Below, piece after piece: positions 1 to 6,342 of a stretch of 25,587 bases of DNA. This stretch comes from an uncultured Clostridia bacterium (lineage in GTDB: Bacteria; Bacillota; Clostridia; Oscillospirales; Oscillospiraceae): assembly GCA_937915065.1 (NCBI GenBank), contig CALDMR010000146.1, positions 1-25,587 of the forward strand. The letters run 5' to 3'. Below the pieces are notes generated by a model. That model searched no databases. It saw nothing but the letters and a program-made list of their open reading frames with translations, and was not told the origin of the DNA. Numbering within the stretch: position 1 is the stretch's first letter; the number at the start of each line of letters is the position of its first letter. The translations under genes were made by a program, and so were the position numbers.

Positions 1-318
1 CTGAACCCCATGTCCCTGCGGGATGACCAGGTGCTGAAAATGGCCACTGTGAACGGCGCCCGGGCCCAGGGGCGGTCTGCCGGCGTGGTGAAAGCCGGAG
101 CCCAGGCCGATCTCATCCTGGTGGACTTCCACGCGCCGAACCTGCAGCCCTGCCATGATCCGGCGGCCAATCTGATCTATTCCGCCAACGCTTCCAATGT
201 TTGCATGAATATGGCGCGGGGAAAGATCATATATGAGAACGGGACCTTCCTGACGATGGACATTGAAGAGATCTACCGGGAAGTGGAGCGTTACGCCGTG
301 CCCAAATTGTTCCGCTGA
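1..318 (+). CDS. Amidohydrolase/deaminase, C-terminal fragment (MtaD/SsnA type)
   Basis: The reading frame is open from the first base, so the gene begins outside the window and only about the last 105 residues are present. What is visible is the end of the metal-dependent hydrolase barrel plus the C-terminal beta-sandwich strand set: a stretch around residues 12-45 with the ATxNGA-like helix start and a G-x-(I/V)-x-x-G-x-x-A-D-L-I-L-V-D segment, then a short G-K-I-I-Y-E-N-G tail strand. This pattern is typical of amidohydrolases that deaminate S-adenosylhomocysteine, methylthioadenosine or related purines (MtaD, SsnA, chlorohydrolase-like proteins). The catalytic HxH and His/Asp residues lie upstream and cannot be inspected, so the substrate is not assignable. 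The next gene starts about 20 bases downstream, suggesting co-transcription. Confidence 0.8.
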   Translation: MNPMSLRDDQVLKMATVNGARAQGRSAGVVKAGAQADLILVDFHAPNLQPCHDPAANLIYSANASNVCMNMARGKIIYENGTFLTMDIEEIYREVERYAVPKLFR

Positions 319-340
319 GGCGGGAGGAGAGCCGTTGCGA

Positions 341-1942
341 ATGGGGAAAGGCACGCGAAAACAGAATTTCTTTGGCGGCGTCGCCGTATTAACGGCGGCG
401 GTGGTGGCGGTCAAGATCATTTCCGCCCTGTATAAAATTCCGCTGAACAATATCCTCGACAGCGAGGGCGTGGGCCATTTCACCATCGCATACAATGTAT
501 ATGGATTTTTACTGCAGCTGTCCCTGGCGGGGTTTCCCCTGGCGCTGAGCAAGCTGACCAGCGAAGCTGCCGCCCTGGGCCGGTATCATCAGGTGCGCCG
601 CCAGTTTCGCGTGGCGGCGTGCCTGTTCTTTTCTTTGGGCGCGACGGCGTCGGCGGTGATGTTTTTTGCCGCGGACCCCATGGCGGCGGCCCTGAACGAT
701 TCGCTGGCGGCGGAGGCCATCCGGGTGCTGTCGCCGGCGGTGTTTTTCGTGTGCATGGTGGGCTGCTGCCGGGGCTATACCCAGGGGCTGGGCGACATGG
801 TGCCCACGGCGGTATCCCAGATCATCGAGGCCCTGTGCAAACTGGTCGTGGGGCTGGCCCTGGCCTGGTATGTGCTCAAGTGGCTGGGGCGGCCGGTGGA
901 GACCGGGGCCGCCGCCGCCATGTTCGGCGTTACGGTGGGTTCGGCGGCGGCCATGGTGTTCTGCCTGTTCTGGATGCTGGGCCGCCGGAAGGAGGGCCGC
1001 TCCGGCGACCGGCCGGAGCGGCGGCGGAGCATACTGAGGCGGCTGCTGGTCATCGGCGTGCCCATCACCCTGGGTTCCAGTGTGATGAGTATTATCACCC
1101 TGATCGACCAGACAGTGGTGATGGCCCGGCTTCAGGACGCCCTAGGCCTGACGGAACAGATGGCTGCGGCGCTCTATGGGGAATACACCTTCGGCATGAC
1201 CCTGTTCAACCTGCCGCCCACCTTTGTTTATCCTGTCACCATCAGCATGATCCCCGCCGTTTCCGCGGCGCTGACCCGGCGGCAGGGGGAGAGGGCCCGG
1301 CGGATCGTATCCGCTTCGTTCCGGCTGGTCACCCTGCTGTCGCTGCCGGCGGGCGTGGGGATGAGCGTTCTGGCGGGCCCCATTTTGCAGCTGCTGTACC
1401 CGGCGGTGCCGGAAACGGCGGCGGCCGCCACCTATCATCTTCAGATCCTGGGCGGCGCTTCCGTGCTGATCTGCCTGATGCTGCTGTGCAACGGGGTGCT
1501 GCAGGCCTACGGGCGGGTGTATATCCCCATTGCCACGGCCTGCGTGGGCGGCGCGGTCAAGGTGGCCAGCAACTATGTGCTCTGCGGCGACCCGGCCTTC
1601 GGCATCCGCGGCGCGCCCATCAGCACGCTGCTGTGTTATGGGATCATTGCCCTGCTGGATCTGGCGGCGGTGGCCTGGGTGCTGGGGCGGAACCGGCCCG
1701 GCTATCTCCGCCTGTTTGCGAAGCCCGCGGCGGCTGCGGCGGTGATGGCCCTGGCGGCCCGGGGCAGCTTCGGCGTTCTGGTGGAGGGGGGCCTTTCCCA
1801 GCGCCTGGCGGTGATGCCGGCGATCCTGCTGGCCGCGGCGGTTTACGGGGTGCTGGCCATCCTGTTCCGCATGGTGACCCGGGAAGAACTGGCCCTTTTT
1901 CCAAAAGGAGAAAAAATTGCAGAACGGCTGCATATCCGGTGA
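341..1942 (+). CDS. MVF/SpoVB-type polysaccharide or lipid-linked precursor flippase (YabM position)
   Basis: This is a multi-pass membrane protein of about 533 residues with a dozen or more hydrophobic segments and an N-terminus (G-x-x-x-L-T-x-A-x-x-x-V-K-I-I-S-A-L-Y-K-I-P) characteristic of the SpoVB/YabM branch of the MOP flippase superfamily. Members move lipid-linked sugar precursors across the cytoplasmic membrane; SpoVB is needed for spore cortex formation in B. subtilis, and YabM occupies the same place in the yab cluster. The ATG at 341 is chosen because GGAGGAG at 323-329 lies 11 bases upstream; an in-frame TTG at 335 sits only 5 bases from that site and is a possible alternative. 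The frame is open from 263, but the upstream part overlaps the previous gene. The C-terminus ends in a basic cytoplasmic tail. A paralogue of similar length lies at 22286-23911. The exact substrate is not readable from sequence. Confidence 0.88.
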   Translation: MGKGTRKQNFFGGVAVLTAAVVAVKIISALYKIPLNNILDSEGVGHFTIAYNVYGFLLQLSLAGFPLALSKLTSEAAALGRYHQVRRQFRVAACLFFSLGATASAVMFFAADPMAAALNDSLAAEAIRVLSPAVFFVCMVGCCRGYTQGLGDMVPTAVSQIIEALCKLVVGLALAWYVLKWLGRPVETGAAAAMFGVTVGSAAAMVFCLFWMLGRRKEGRSGDRPERRRSILRRLLVIGVPITLGSSVMSIITLIDQTVVMARLQDALGLTEQMAAALYGEYTFGMTLFNLPPTFVYPVTISMIPAVSAALTRRQGERARRIVSASFRLVTLLSLPAGVGMSVLAGPILQLLYPAVPETAAAATYHLQILGGASVLICLMLLCNGVLQAYGRVYIPIATACVGGAVKVASNYVLCGDPAFGIRGAPISTLLCYGIIALLDLAAVAWVLGRNRPGYLRLFAKPAAAAAVMALAARGSFGVLVEGGLSQRLAVMPAILLAAAVYGVLAILFRMVTREELALFPKGEKIAERLHIR

Positions 1943-1960
1943 AAACAGCCCGAAATAGGA

Positions 1961-1994
1961 CGGCGGCGGGGCGGATTTTGCGCCGCTGCCGCCG
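1961..1994 (+). other. GC-rich imperfect hairpin between flippase and mazG
   Basis: A CGGCGGC arm at 1961 pairs with GCCGCCG at its far end, and GGCG/CGCC pairs close to a GATTTTG loop; a bulge separates the two stem parts. No T-tract follows, so it is not a canonical intrinsic terminator. The 111-base spacer 1943-2053 holds nothing else convincing. The hairpin could tune mRNA stability or read-through between the flippase and mazG. Confidence 0.3.
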
Positions 1995-2053
1995 GGGCTG
2001 CGCCGTATAAACTGGACAGAATTGGAAAAAATGATTGCAAAGAGAGAAGAATT

Positions 2054-2884
2054 ATGGTAGATTTTGAATTCCAGGACCATTACACATTTGAAGACCTCGT
2101 GCGGATCGTCCGCATCCTGCGGGGCCCCGGCGGCTGCCCGTGGGATGCCGAGCAGACCCATGAGAGCCTGCGCCGCTGCCTGAGCGAAGAGACCTGCGAA
2201 GTGCTGGAAGCCATCGACCGGAAGGACGACGCTCTGCTGTGCGAAGAACTGGGCGACGTGCTGCTCCAGGTGGTGTTTCACGCTTCCCTGGCCGAGGACG
2301 GCGGCCGGTTTGATATGGACGCCGTGGCGGACGGGATCTGCAAAAAGATGATCTTCCGCCATCCCCATGTATTCGGCACGGTTCAGGCCGATTCCACCGA
2401 ACAGGTGCTGGCCAACTGGGACGCCATCAAACGGGTGGAAAAGGGACAGGAGACGTATACCGACACGCTGCAGTCCGTGGCGCGGACGCTGCCGGGGCTG
2501 TGGCGCGCGGAGAAGATCCAGAAAAAGGCGGCCAAGTCCGGCTTTACCTGGCCGGATATTTCCGGCGCGGTGGACAAGCTCTCCGAAGAGACGGAAGAAC
2601 TGCGCCAGGCCGTGGCGGAGCAGTCCAATATCGCCGAAGAACTGGGCGATGTGCTCTTTGCCGCCGTGGGTGTGGCGCGCTTTGCCGGCGTTGATCCGGA
2701 GGAGGCGCTGCACGGGGCCTGCGAGAAGTATATTTCCCGCTTTTCCCATGTGGAGGAAGGGGCCGCTGCCCAGGGGCGGGAGATCGCAGAACTGACGCTG
2801 GAGGAAATGGTGGCCCTCTGGAATGAAGCAAAGGTACAACCGAAAAAAAATTGTAATACACAGGAGGAAAACAACAATGAATAA
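2054..2884 (+). CDS. mazG: MazG-type nucleoside triphosphate pyrophosphohydrolase
   Basis: MazG proteins hydrolyse (d)NTPs to monophosphates and pyrophosphate and help clear aberrant nucleotides. The 276-residue protein has the usual two tandem all-alpha domains. The first (about residues 10-115) carries G-C-P-W-D followed by S-E-E-T-C-E-x-x-E and E-E-L-G-D, the Mg2+-binding EExxE...ExxD signature. The second (about 170-250) repeats E-E-T-E-E-L and E-E-L-G-D. The B. subtilis counterpart YabN carries an extra N-terminal tetrapyrrole-methylase-like domain that is absent here. The AGAGAGAAG ribosome site precedes the ATG. The stop codon overlaps the start of the HU gene by eight bases, indicating translational coupling. 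The C-terminal tail (K-K-N-C-N-T-Q-E-E-N-N-N-E) is encoded by the HU ribosome-binding region and is probably non-functional. Confidence 0.95.
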   Translation: MVDFEFQDHYTFEDLVRIVRILRGPGGCPWDAEQTHESLRRCLSEETCEVLEAIDRKDDALLCEELGDVLLQVVFHASLAEDGGRFDMDAVADGICKKMIFRHPHVFGTVQADSTEQVLANWDAIKRVEKGQETYTDTLQSVARTLPGLWRAEKIQKKAAKSGFTWPDISGAVDKLSEETEELRQAVAEQSNIAEELGDVLFAAVGVARFAGVDPEEALHGACEKYISRFSHVEEGAAAQGREIAELTLEEMVALWNEAKVQPKKNCNTQEENNNE

Positions 2885-3152
2885 ACAGGAACTGATCAGT
2901 GCAACCGCAGAAAAGACCGGCTTTTCCAAGAAGGATACGGAGGCAATGCTGAACGCCGCCCTGGAGACCATTGCCGCAGCGCTGGAGGACAATGAAAAGG
3001 TGCAGCTGGTGGGCTTCGGCTCGTTCGAGGTCAAGGAGCGCGCCGCCCGCATCGGCCGTAATCCCAAGACCAAGGAAGCCATCGAGATCCCCGCTTCCCG
3101 CGCCCCCGTGTTCAAGCCCAGCAAGGCCCTGAAGGACAGCCTGGCTAAGTAA
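2877..3152 (+). CDS. hup: HU family DNA-binding protein
   Basis: A 91-residue histone-like protein that bends and compacts DNA as a dimer. It has the full HU layout: an N-terminal helical pair beginning M-N-K-Q-E-L-I, the G-F-G-S-F-E-V turn near residues 45-51, and the DNA-arm signature G-R-N-P-K-T-K-E-A-I-E-I-P-A-S-R-A-P-V-F-K-P around 60-81, ending with the K-x-L-K helix. The ATG at 2877 is selected by an AGGAGG at 2862-2867 with 9-base spacing; the longer open frame from 2823 lies inside mazG. Codon use is strongly biased to C-ending codons, as expected of a highly expressed gene. Its insertion between mazG and the S4 gene differs from the B. subtilis yab order but is seen in Clostridia. 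Confidence 0.97.
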   Translation: MNKQELISATAEKTGFSKKDTEAMLNAALETIAAALEDNEKVQLVGFGSFEVKERAARIGRNPKTKEAIEIPASRAPVFKPSKALKDSLAK

Positions 3153-3156
3153 AGCC

Positions 3157-3402
3157 ATGCGGCTGGACAAGTATCTGAAGGTTTCCCGCCTGATCAAGCG
3201 CCGCACCGTGGCCAACGAAGCCTGCGACGCTGAGCGCGTCAGCGTCAACGGGCGGCCCCAGCGGGCCTCTTACGAGGTGAAGGTGGGCGACAAGATCTCC
3301 ATCCGCTTTGGAGAACGCTGCCTGACCGTGGAGGTGCTGGCCATCAACGAGACCGCCGGAAAGGCAGACGCGCCGGCCATGTACCGCGAAGTGGCGGAGT
3401 AA
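3157..3402 (+). CDS. rqcP: S4-domain RNA-binding protein RqcP (YabO)
   Basis: An 81-residue protein consisting almost entirely of one S4 RNA-binding domain: R-L-D-K-Y-L-K-V-S-R-L-I-K-R-R at the N-terminus, then V-N-G-R-P-x-x-A-S-Y-x-V-K-x-G-D, the alpha-L motif. In B. subtilis the orthologue YabO/RqcP binds stalled 50S subunits with RqcH and drives C-terminal alanine tailing of nascent chains during ribosome-associated quality control. It resembles heat-shock protein Hsp15 (HslR). The start lies four bases after the HU stop, with only a weak purine stretch upstream, so translation probably depends on coupling. Position between mazG/hup and yabP matches the conserved cluster. Confidence 0.93.
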   Translation: MRLDKYLKVSRLIKRRTVANEACDAERVSVNGRPQRASYEVKVGDKISIRFGERCLTVEVLAINETAGKADAPAMYREVAE

Positions 3403-3404
3403 AC

Positions 3405-3433
3405 GCATAATGAAAACGATCCCTTCATAAACT
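3405..3433 (+). promoter_or_regulatory. Candidate sigma-E (mother-cell sporulation) promoter for yabP-yabQ
   Basis: GCATAAT at 3405-3411 and CATAAACT at 3426-3433 are separated by exactly 14 bases. The B. subtilis sigma-E consensus is roughly (G/T)-(A/C)-ATATT, 13-15 bases, CATACA-(A/C)-T. The -10 matches six of eight positions and the -35 is close. It sits after rqcP and ahead of yabP; in B. subtilis yabP and yabQ are sigma-E dependent. The expected transcript start would be near 3440, ahead of the yabP ribosome site at 3455-3460. Assignment rests on consensus matching only. Confidence 0.5.
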
Positions 3434-3455
3434 GAGGATGAGCCTTAAGTTTATG
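3426..3455 (+). promoter_or_regulatory. Inverted repeat abutting the yabP ribosome-binding site
   Basis: CATAAACT at 3426-3433 is the exact reverse complement of AGTTTATG at 3448-3455, with an additional AGG/CCT pair inside after a small internal loop. The right arm touches the first G of the GGAGGG ribosome site (3455-3460). The left arm coincides with the candidate sigma-E -10 box, so only transcripts started upstream would carry the full hairpin. Confidence 0.5.
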
Positions 3456-3467
3456 GAGGGATTTTTC

Positions 3468-3752
3468 ATGGCATACGAAGCAGGCAGCCCGGGGCGGGGA
3501 CACCACTATCTGCACCTGGAGGGCCGGGAACAGCTGACGGTGGCGGGCGTGGAAGATGTGGACCGCTTTGACGAAACGGGGATCGTTATGACCACCTGCG
3601 CCGGAACGCTGATCATTACCGGCAGTCATTTACATATCGGCCAGCTGAATCTGGACGGCGGGGAACTCCATGTGGACGGACAGATCGATGGGCTGCAGTA
3701 CGAGGAAAACCGGCGGGAGGGCGGCGGTTTTCTGGCCCGGCTGTTTGGGTAA
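3468..3752 (+). CDS. yabP: Sporulation protein YabP
   Basis: A 94-residue protein of the YabP/YqfC family, small beta-rich proteins made in the mother cell during sporulation. Visible features are the repeated short strands H-x-L-x-L-E-G-R-E-x-L-T-V-x-G-V-x-D-V-x-x-F-D, T-x-x-G-x-L-I-I-x-G-x-x-L-H-I and L-N-L-D-G-G-E-L-x-V-x-G-x-I, the usual YabP signature, followed by a charged tail ending in F-L-A-R-L-F-G. The start at 3468 is preferred because GGAGGG at 3455-3460 lies 7 bases upstream; in-frame ATGs at 3438 and 3453 lack a site or overlap it. It lies five bases ahead of yabQ and is probably co-transcribed with it. The molecular role of YabP is not established beyond a requirement linked to spore envelope formation. 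Confidence 0.93.
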   Translation: MAYEAGSPGRGHHYLHLEGREQLTVAGVEDVDRFDETGIVMTTCAGTLIITGSHLHIGQLNLDGGELHVDGQIDGLQYEENRREGGGFLARLFG

Positions 3753-3757
3753 GGGCC

Positions 3758-4489
3758 ATGGAAAACTATATTTCGGAGCAGCTGCTGCTGTTCTGCGGGG
3801 CAGCGCTGCTGGGCGCCGTTCTGGGACTGGCTTACGACCTGCTGCGGGCCGTGCGGCGGCGCTGCGAACGGCTGCTGGTGCTGTGCGATCTGCTGTTTTG
3901 CCTGTGCGTGGGGGTGGGGCTGATCGGCTACACCCTGCGGGCGGTGGAGGGGGAGCTGCGGCTGTACCTGCTGCTGGGCACGTTTTTGGGGGCGGCGCTG
4001 TATTTTGGCCTGTGCAGCGCCCTGCTGCGGCCCCTTTGGGACTTTTGGGTGGACGCGGCGGTTGCGTTTGGGCGGCTTTGCGCCCTGCCGGCGCTGTTTT
4101 TGAAAAATTTTTTGCAAAAAGTGGGCCGGAAAACGAAAAAACTCTTTCATTTTTGGTGGAAATGGGGTAGAATATTAAATTACAAATGGGAGTTTATCTT
4201 GATACGCCGCCAGCGGGAAAGGAGCCGGAGCCATGAAGGATTCGCAGACACAGGTACGCAAAAAGAAATCCGGCGCCGCCGGCATTTTGGTCAAGCTGGT
4301 GCTGATCGCCCTGATGGTTTACGCGGCCGTCACGCTGTACCACCTGCAAGACCAGATCCAATCGGCGGAGGTGCAGCAGGCGCGCCTGTCTGCCCAGGTG
4401 CAAAGCTTGGAGGACGAAAACGGCGCCCTGCGGGCCGACATCGCCGCGGCGGACGATCCGGAAAAGCTGGAGGAGATCGCCCGGGATAA
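3758..4489 (+). CDS. yabQ: Spore cortex biosynthesis protein YabQ (3' limit uncertain)
   Basis: YabQ is a mother-cell membrane protein required for spore cortex formation. The N-terminal 115 residues show the family pattern: hydrophobic segments at about 7-30, 42-62 and 68-88 separated by short Arg-rich loops, with G-x-x-L-G-x-x-Y-D-L-L-R-A near residue 20-32. A basic stretch (F-L-K-N-F-L-Q-K-V-G-R-K-T-K-K) near 115-130 resembles clostridial YabQ tails. No stop follows: the frame continues out of phase through most of the divIC gene to a TAA at 4487, giving 243 residues. The last 85 residues are Arg/Gly/Pro-rich and look like a shadow translation of divIC. Either the stop has been lost, or a one-base error in the A-run at 4135-4141 hides a stop at 4168 or 4176. 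The functional part probably ends near residue 140. Confidence 0.82.
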   Translation: MENYISEQLLLFCGAALLGAVLGLAYDLLRAVRRRCERLLVLCDLLFCLCVGVGLIGYTLRAVEGELRLYLLLGTFLGAALYFGLCSALLRPLWDFWVDAAVAFGRLCALPALFLKNFLQKVGRKTKKLFHFWWKWGRILNYKWEFILIRRQRERSRSHEGFADTGTQKEIRRRRHFGQAGADRPDGLRGRHAVPPARPDPIGGGAAGAPVCPGAKLGGRKRRPAGRHRRGGRSGKAGGDRPG

Positions 4490-4541
4490 ACTCGGAATGG
4501 TAAAAAGCGGCGAAAAGGTGTTTTATGACGCCGGATATTGA
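4233..4541 (+). CDS. divIC: Septum formation initiator DivIC/FtsB family
   Basis: A 102-residue bitopic membrane protein of the divisome. The short basic cytoplasmic end (residues 1-15) is followed by one transmembrane helix (about 18-36) and an extracytoplasmic coiled coil with heptad-like Leu/Val spacing (about 38-75: L-x-x-Q-I-x-x-A-E-V, L-x-x-Q-V-x-x-L-E-x-E-N). It then closes with the family hallmark E-x-I-A-R-D-K-L-G-M-V-x-x-G-E. DivIC pairs with FtsL and links early and late division proteins. AAAGGAG at 4218-4224 with 8-base spacing fixes the start. It lies between yabQ and the S1 gene, exactly as in B. subtilis. The upstream yabQ frame overlaps 257 bases of this gene out of phase. 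Confidence 0.93.
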   Translation: MKDSQTQVRKKKSGAAGILVKLVLIALMVYAAVTLYHLQDQIQSAEVQQARLSAQVQSLEDENGALRADIAAADDPEKLEEIARDKLGMVKSGEKVFYDAGY

Positions 4542-4601
4542 GAGAGCGCCGTGAAATAAAGAAAGACAGGGTTACCTGTGAAGGGAGAAAAAACAAAACA
4601 T

Positions 4602-5075
4602 ATGGACTTTGGCGTTGGGAGCATTTTGGAAGGAAAAGTCACCGGCATCACCAAATTCGGAGCATTCGTGTCCCTGGGGGAAAACAAGTCCGGCCTGGTA
4701 CACATTTCCGAGATCGCAAACACCTATGTGAACGACATTCACGATCATCTGCAGGAGGGGCAGGCCGTGAAGGTCAAAATTCTGGCCATCGATGAAAACG
4801 GCCGCATCAATCTGTCGATCAAGCGTGCGCTGCCCCAGGCTGCGGCGCCCCAGGGCGGTCAGCGCGGCCCCGGCGGCGGGCACCGTTTCGGCGGCGCTCC
4901 CCGGCAGAATCACTTCGGCGGCCAGCGGGGCGCGCGGGGCGCAGCTGCCCAGAATGCCGCACCCATGACGGCGGAGGAATCTTTTGAAGCCAAGCTGAAG
5001 GCGTTTATGACGGAGTCCGAGGGGAAGATTTCCGACCTGAATCACTCCATGGACAAGCGTGGCCGCCGCAGATAA
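4602..5075 (+). CDS. yabR: S1 domain RNA-binding protein YabR
   Basis: A 157-residue protein with one OB-fold S1 domain at residues 4-75: V-G-S-I-L-E-G-K-V-T-G-I-T-K-F-G-A-F-V, then S-G-L-V-H-I-S-E-I-A and V-K-V-K-I-L-A-I-D, ending L-S-I-K-R-A. S1 domains bind single-stranded RNA; YabR is related to polynucleotide phosphorylase and ribosomal S1 modules. Residues 83-115 form a Gly/Arg-rich low-complexity linker with R-F-G-G and H-F-G-G repeats. A C-terminal module (about 125-157) has the F-E-x-K-L-K-x-F-x-x-x-S-E-x-K-I-S-D-L pattern seen in clostridial homologues. The ATG at 4602 matches family N-termini; an in-frame GTG at 4578 would add eight residues. It is the last gene of the block, ahead of a strong terminator. 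Confidence 0.92.
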   Translation: MDFGVGSILEGKVTGITKFGAFVSLGENKSGLVHISEIANTYVNDIHDHLQEGQAVKVKILAIDENGRINLSIKRALPQAAAPQGGQRGPGGGHRFGGAPRQNHFGGQRGARGAAAQNAAPMTAEESFEAKLKAFMTESEGKISDLNHSMDKRGRRR

Positions 5076-5085
5076 GCAAGACCGG

Positions 5086-5117
5086 ATGCACAGCGGAAAC
5101 GCTGTGCATTTCTTCTT
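5086..5117 (+). terminator. Intrinsic terminator after the yab/divIC block
   Basis: ATGCACAGCG (5086-5095) pairs perfectly with CGCTGTGCAT (5100-5109) across a GAAA tetraloop, followed by the T-rich TTCTTCTT. It lies 10 bases after yabR and closes the plus-strand block that begins upstream of the flippase. Confidence 0.88.
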
Positions 5118-5165
5118 GTATGCCCCGGCGGGGGGAGTTCAAAATAGGAAAGGAGCCGGCGCGAT

Positions 5166-6314
5166 ATGCTGATCAGCAATGCCCGCATCCTGCCCATGGA
5201 GGGGCAGGAAATTGAAAACGGTTATCTCCAAATCGAGGGCGGGAAGATCCGGGCCCTGGGCCCCATGGAGGAGGCCCCCGGGGAGGACGAGGTATTTGAC
5301 GCCGCCGGCGCCTATGTGCTGCCCGGCTTTGTGGACGCCCACTGCCATCTGGGCGTTTGCGGCGACAGCCTGGGCTACGAGGGCGAGGACTGCAACGAGA
5401 TGAGCGACCCGGTAACGCCCCAGCTGCGGGCCATCGACGGGGTGAACCCCATGGACCGCTATTTTGCAGAGTCCGCCGCCGCCGGGATCACCGCGGTGCT
5501 CACGGGGCCCGGCAGCGCCAACCCCATTGCCGGGCAGTTTATCGCCGTTAAAACCACGGGCCGCCGGATCGACGATATGGCGCTGAAGGATCCGGCCTGC
5601 ATGAAATTTGCCCTGGGCGAAAATCCGAAGATGACCTACCATGAAAAGGACGAGGCGCCCATGACCCGCATGGCCACCGCCGCCCTGATCCGGGAGGAAC
5701 TGTATAAGGCGCGGGAATATCTGGACAAGCAGGAGAAGGCGGCGGCCGACGAGGAGGCCGACGGGCCCGATTACAATGCCAAGCTGGAAGCCCTGCTGCC
5801 GGTGCTGCGGCGGGAGGTGCCCGCCCACTTCCATGCCCACCGGGCCGATGATATTCTGACGGCCATCCGCATTGCCAAAGAATTCGGGCTGGACTATGTG
5901 ATCGTTCACGGGACAGACGGCCATCTGATCGCCGACATTCTGGTGGAGGAGGGGGCGCGGGTCATTTGCGGCCCCCTGCTGACGGATCGCAGTAAGCCGG
6001 AACTGTTCCACCAGAAGATGGAGAACCCGGCGATCTTGGCCCGGGCGGGGGTGCCGGTGGCCATCTGCACGGATCATCCGGAGCTGCCGGCGGAATATCT
6101 GCCCCTGTCCGCCGCCATGGCGGTGCGCGCGGGCATGGAGCCGGAGGCCGCCCTGCGGGCCATCACCATCGACGCGGCGCGCATTGCCGGGATCGACGGG
6201 CGGGTGGGCTCCCTGAAGCCGGGGAAGGATGCGGATCTGGTGGTCTGCTCCGCCCATCCCTTTGACATGAACTGCAAGGTGCTGGCTGTGTTCATCGACG
6301 GCCGGCGTATTTGA
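5166..6314 (+). CDS. Amidohydrolase (imidazolonepropionase-like family)
   Basis: A 382-residue metal-dependent hydrolase of the TIM-barrel amidohydrolase superfamily. Metal-site motifs are in order: D-A-H-C-H (His59, His61), H-F-H-A-H (His221, 223, 225), V-H-G-T-D-G-H (His248, His253) and C-T-D-H-P (Asp303). The segment G-E-N-P-K near residues 151-155 is typical of the imidazolonepropionase-like subgroup of COG1228. N- and C-terminal strands form the usual beta-sandwich, ending A-D-L-V-V-C-S-A-H-P-F-D and a short G-R-R-I tail. The superfamily hydrolyses cyclic amides, imidazolones or peptides; the actual substrate is unknown. AAAGGAG about 11 bases upstream supports the ATG. It is followed after 28 bases by the fumarase alpha gene, so the two are likely co-transcribed. 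Confidence 0.9.
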   Translation: MLISNARILPMEGQEIENGYLQIEGGKIRALGPMEEAPGEDEVFDAAGAYVLPGFVDAHCHLGVCGDSLGYEGEDCNEMSDPVTPQLRAIDGVNPMDRYFAESAAAGITAVLTGPGSANPIAGQFIAVKTTGRRIDDMALKDPACMKFALGENPKMTYHEKDEAPMTRMATAALIREELYKAREYLDKQEKAAADEEADGPDYNAKLEALLPVLRREVPAHFHAHRADDILTAIRIAKEFGLDYVIVHGTDGHLIADILVEEGARVICGPLLTDRSKPELFHQKMENPAILARAGVPVAICTDHPELPAEYLPLSAAMAVRAGMEPEAALRAITIDAARIAGIDGRVGSLKPGKDADLVVCSAHPFDMNCKVLAVFIDGRRI

Positions 6315-6342
6315 AAAACTATCAGAGAAAAAGGTGACAGCT

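Noticed and set aside
1142..3124. A 660-codon open frame on the minus strand opposite flippase, mazG and hup
   Set aside because: It is antisense to three well-supported genes, has His/Gln/Gly/Arg-rich shadow composition and no family motif; high GC keeps the frame open.
4145..4173. An internal sigma-A promoter for divIC at TAGAAT
   Set aside because: The -10 is reasonable, but the hexamer 17 bases upstream matches the -35 consensus at only two positions.
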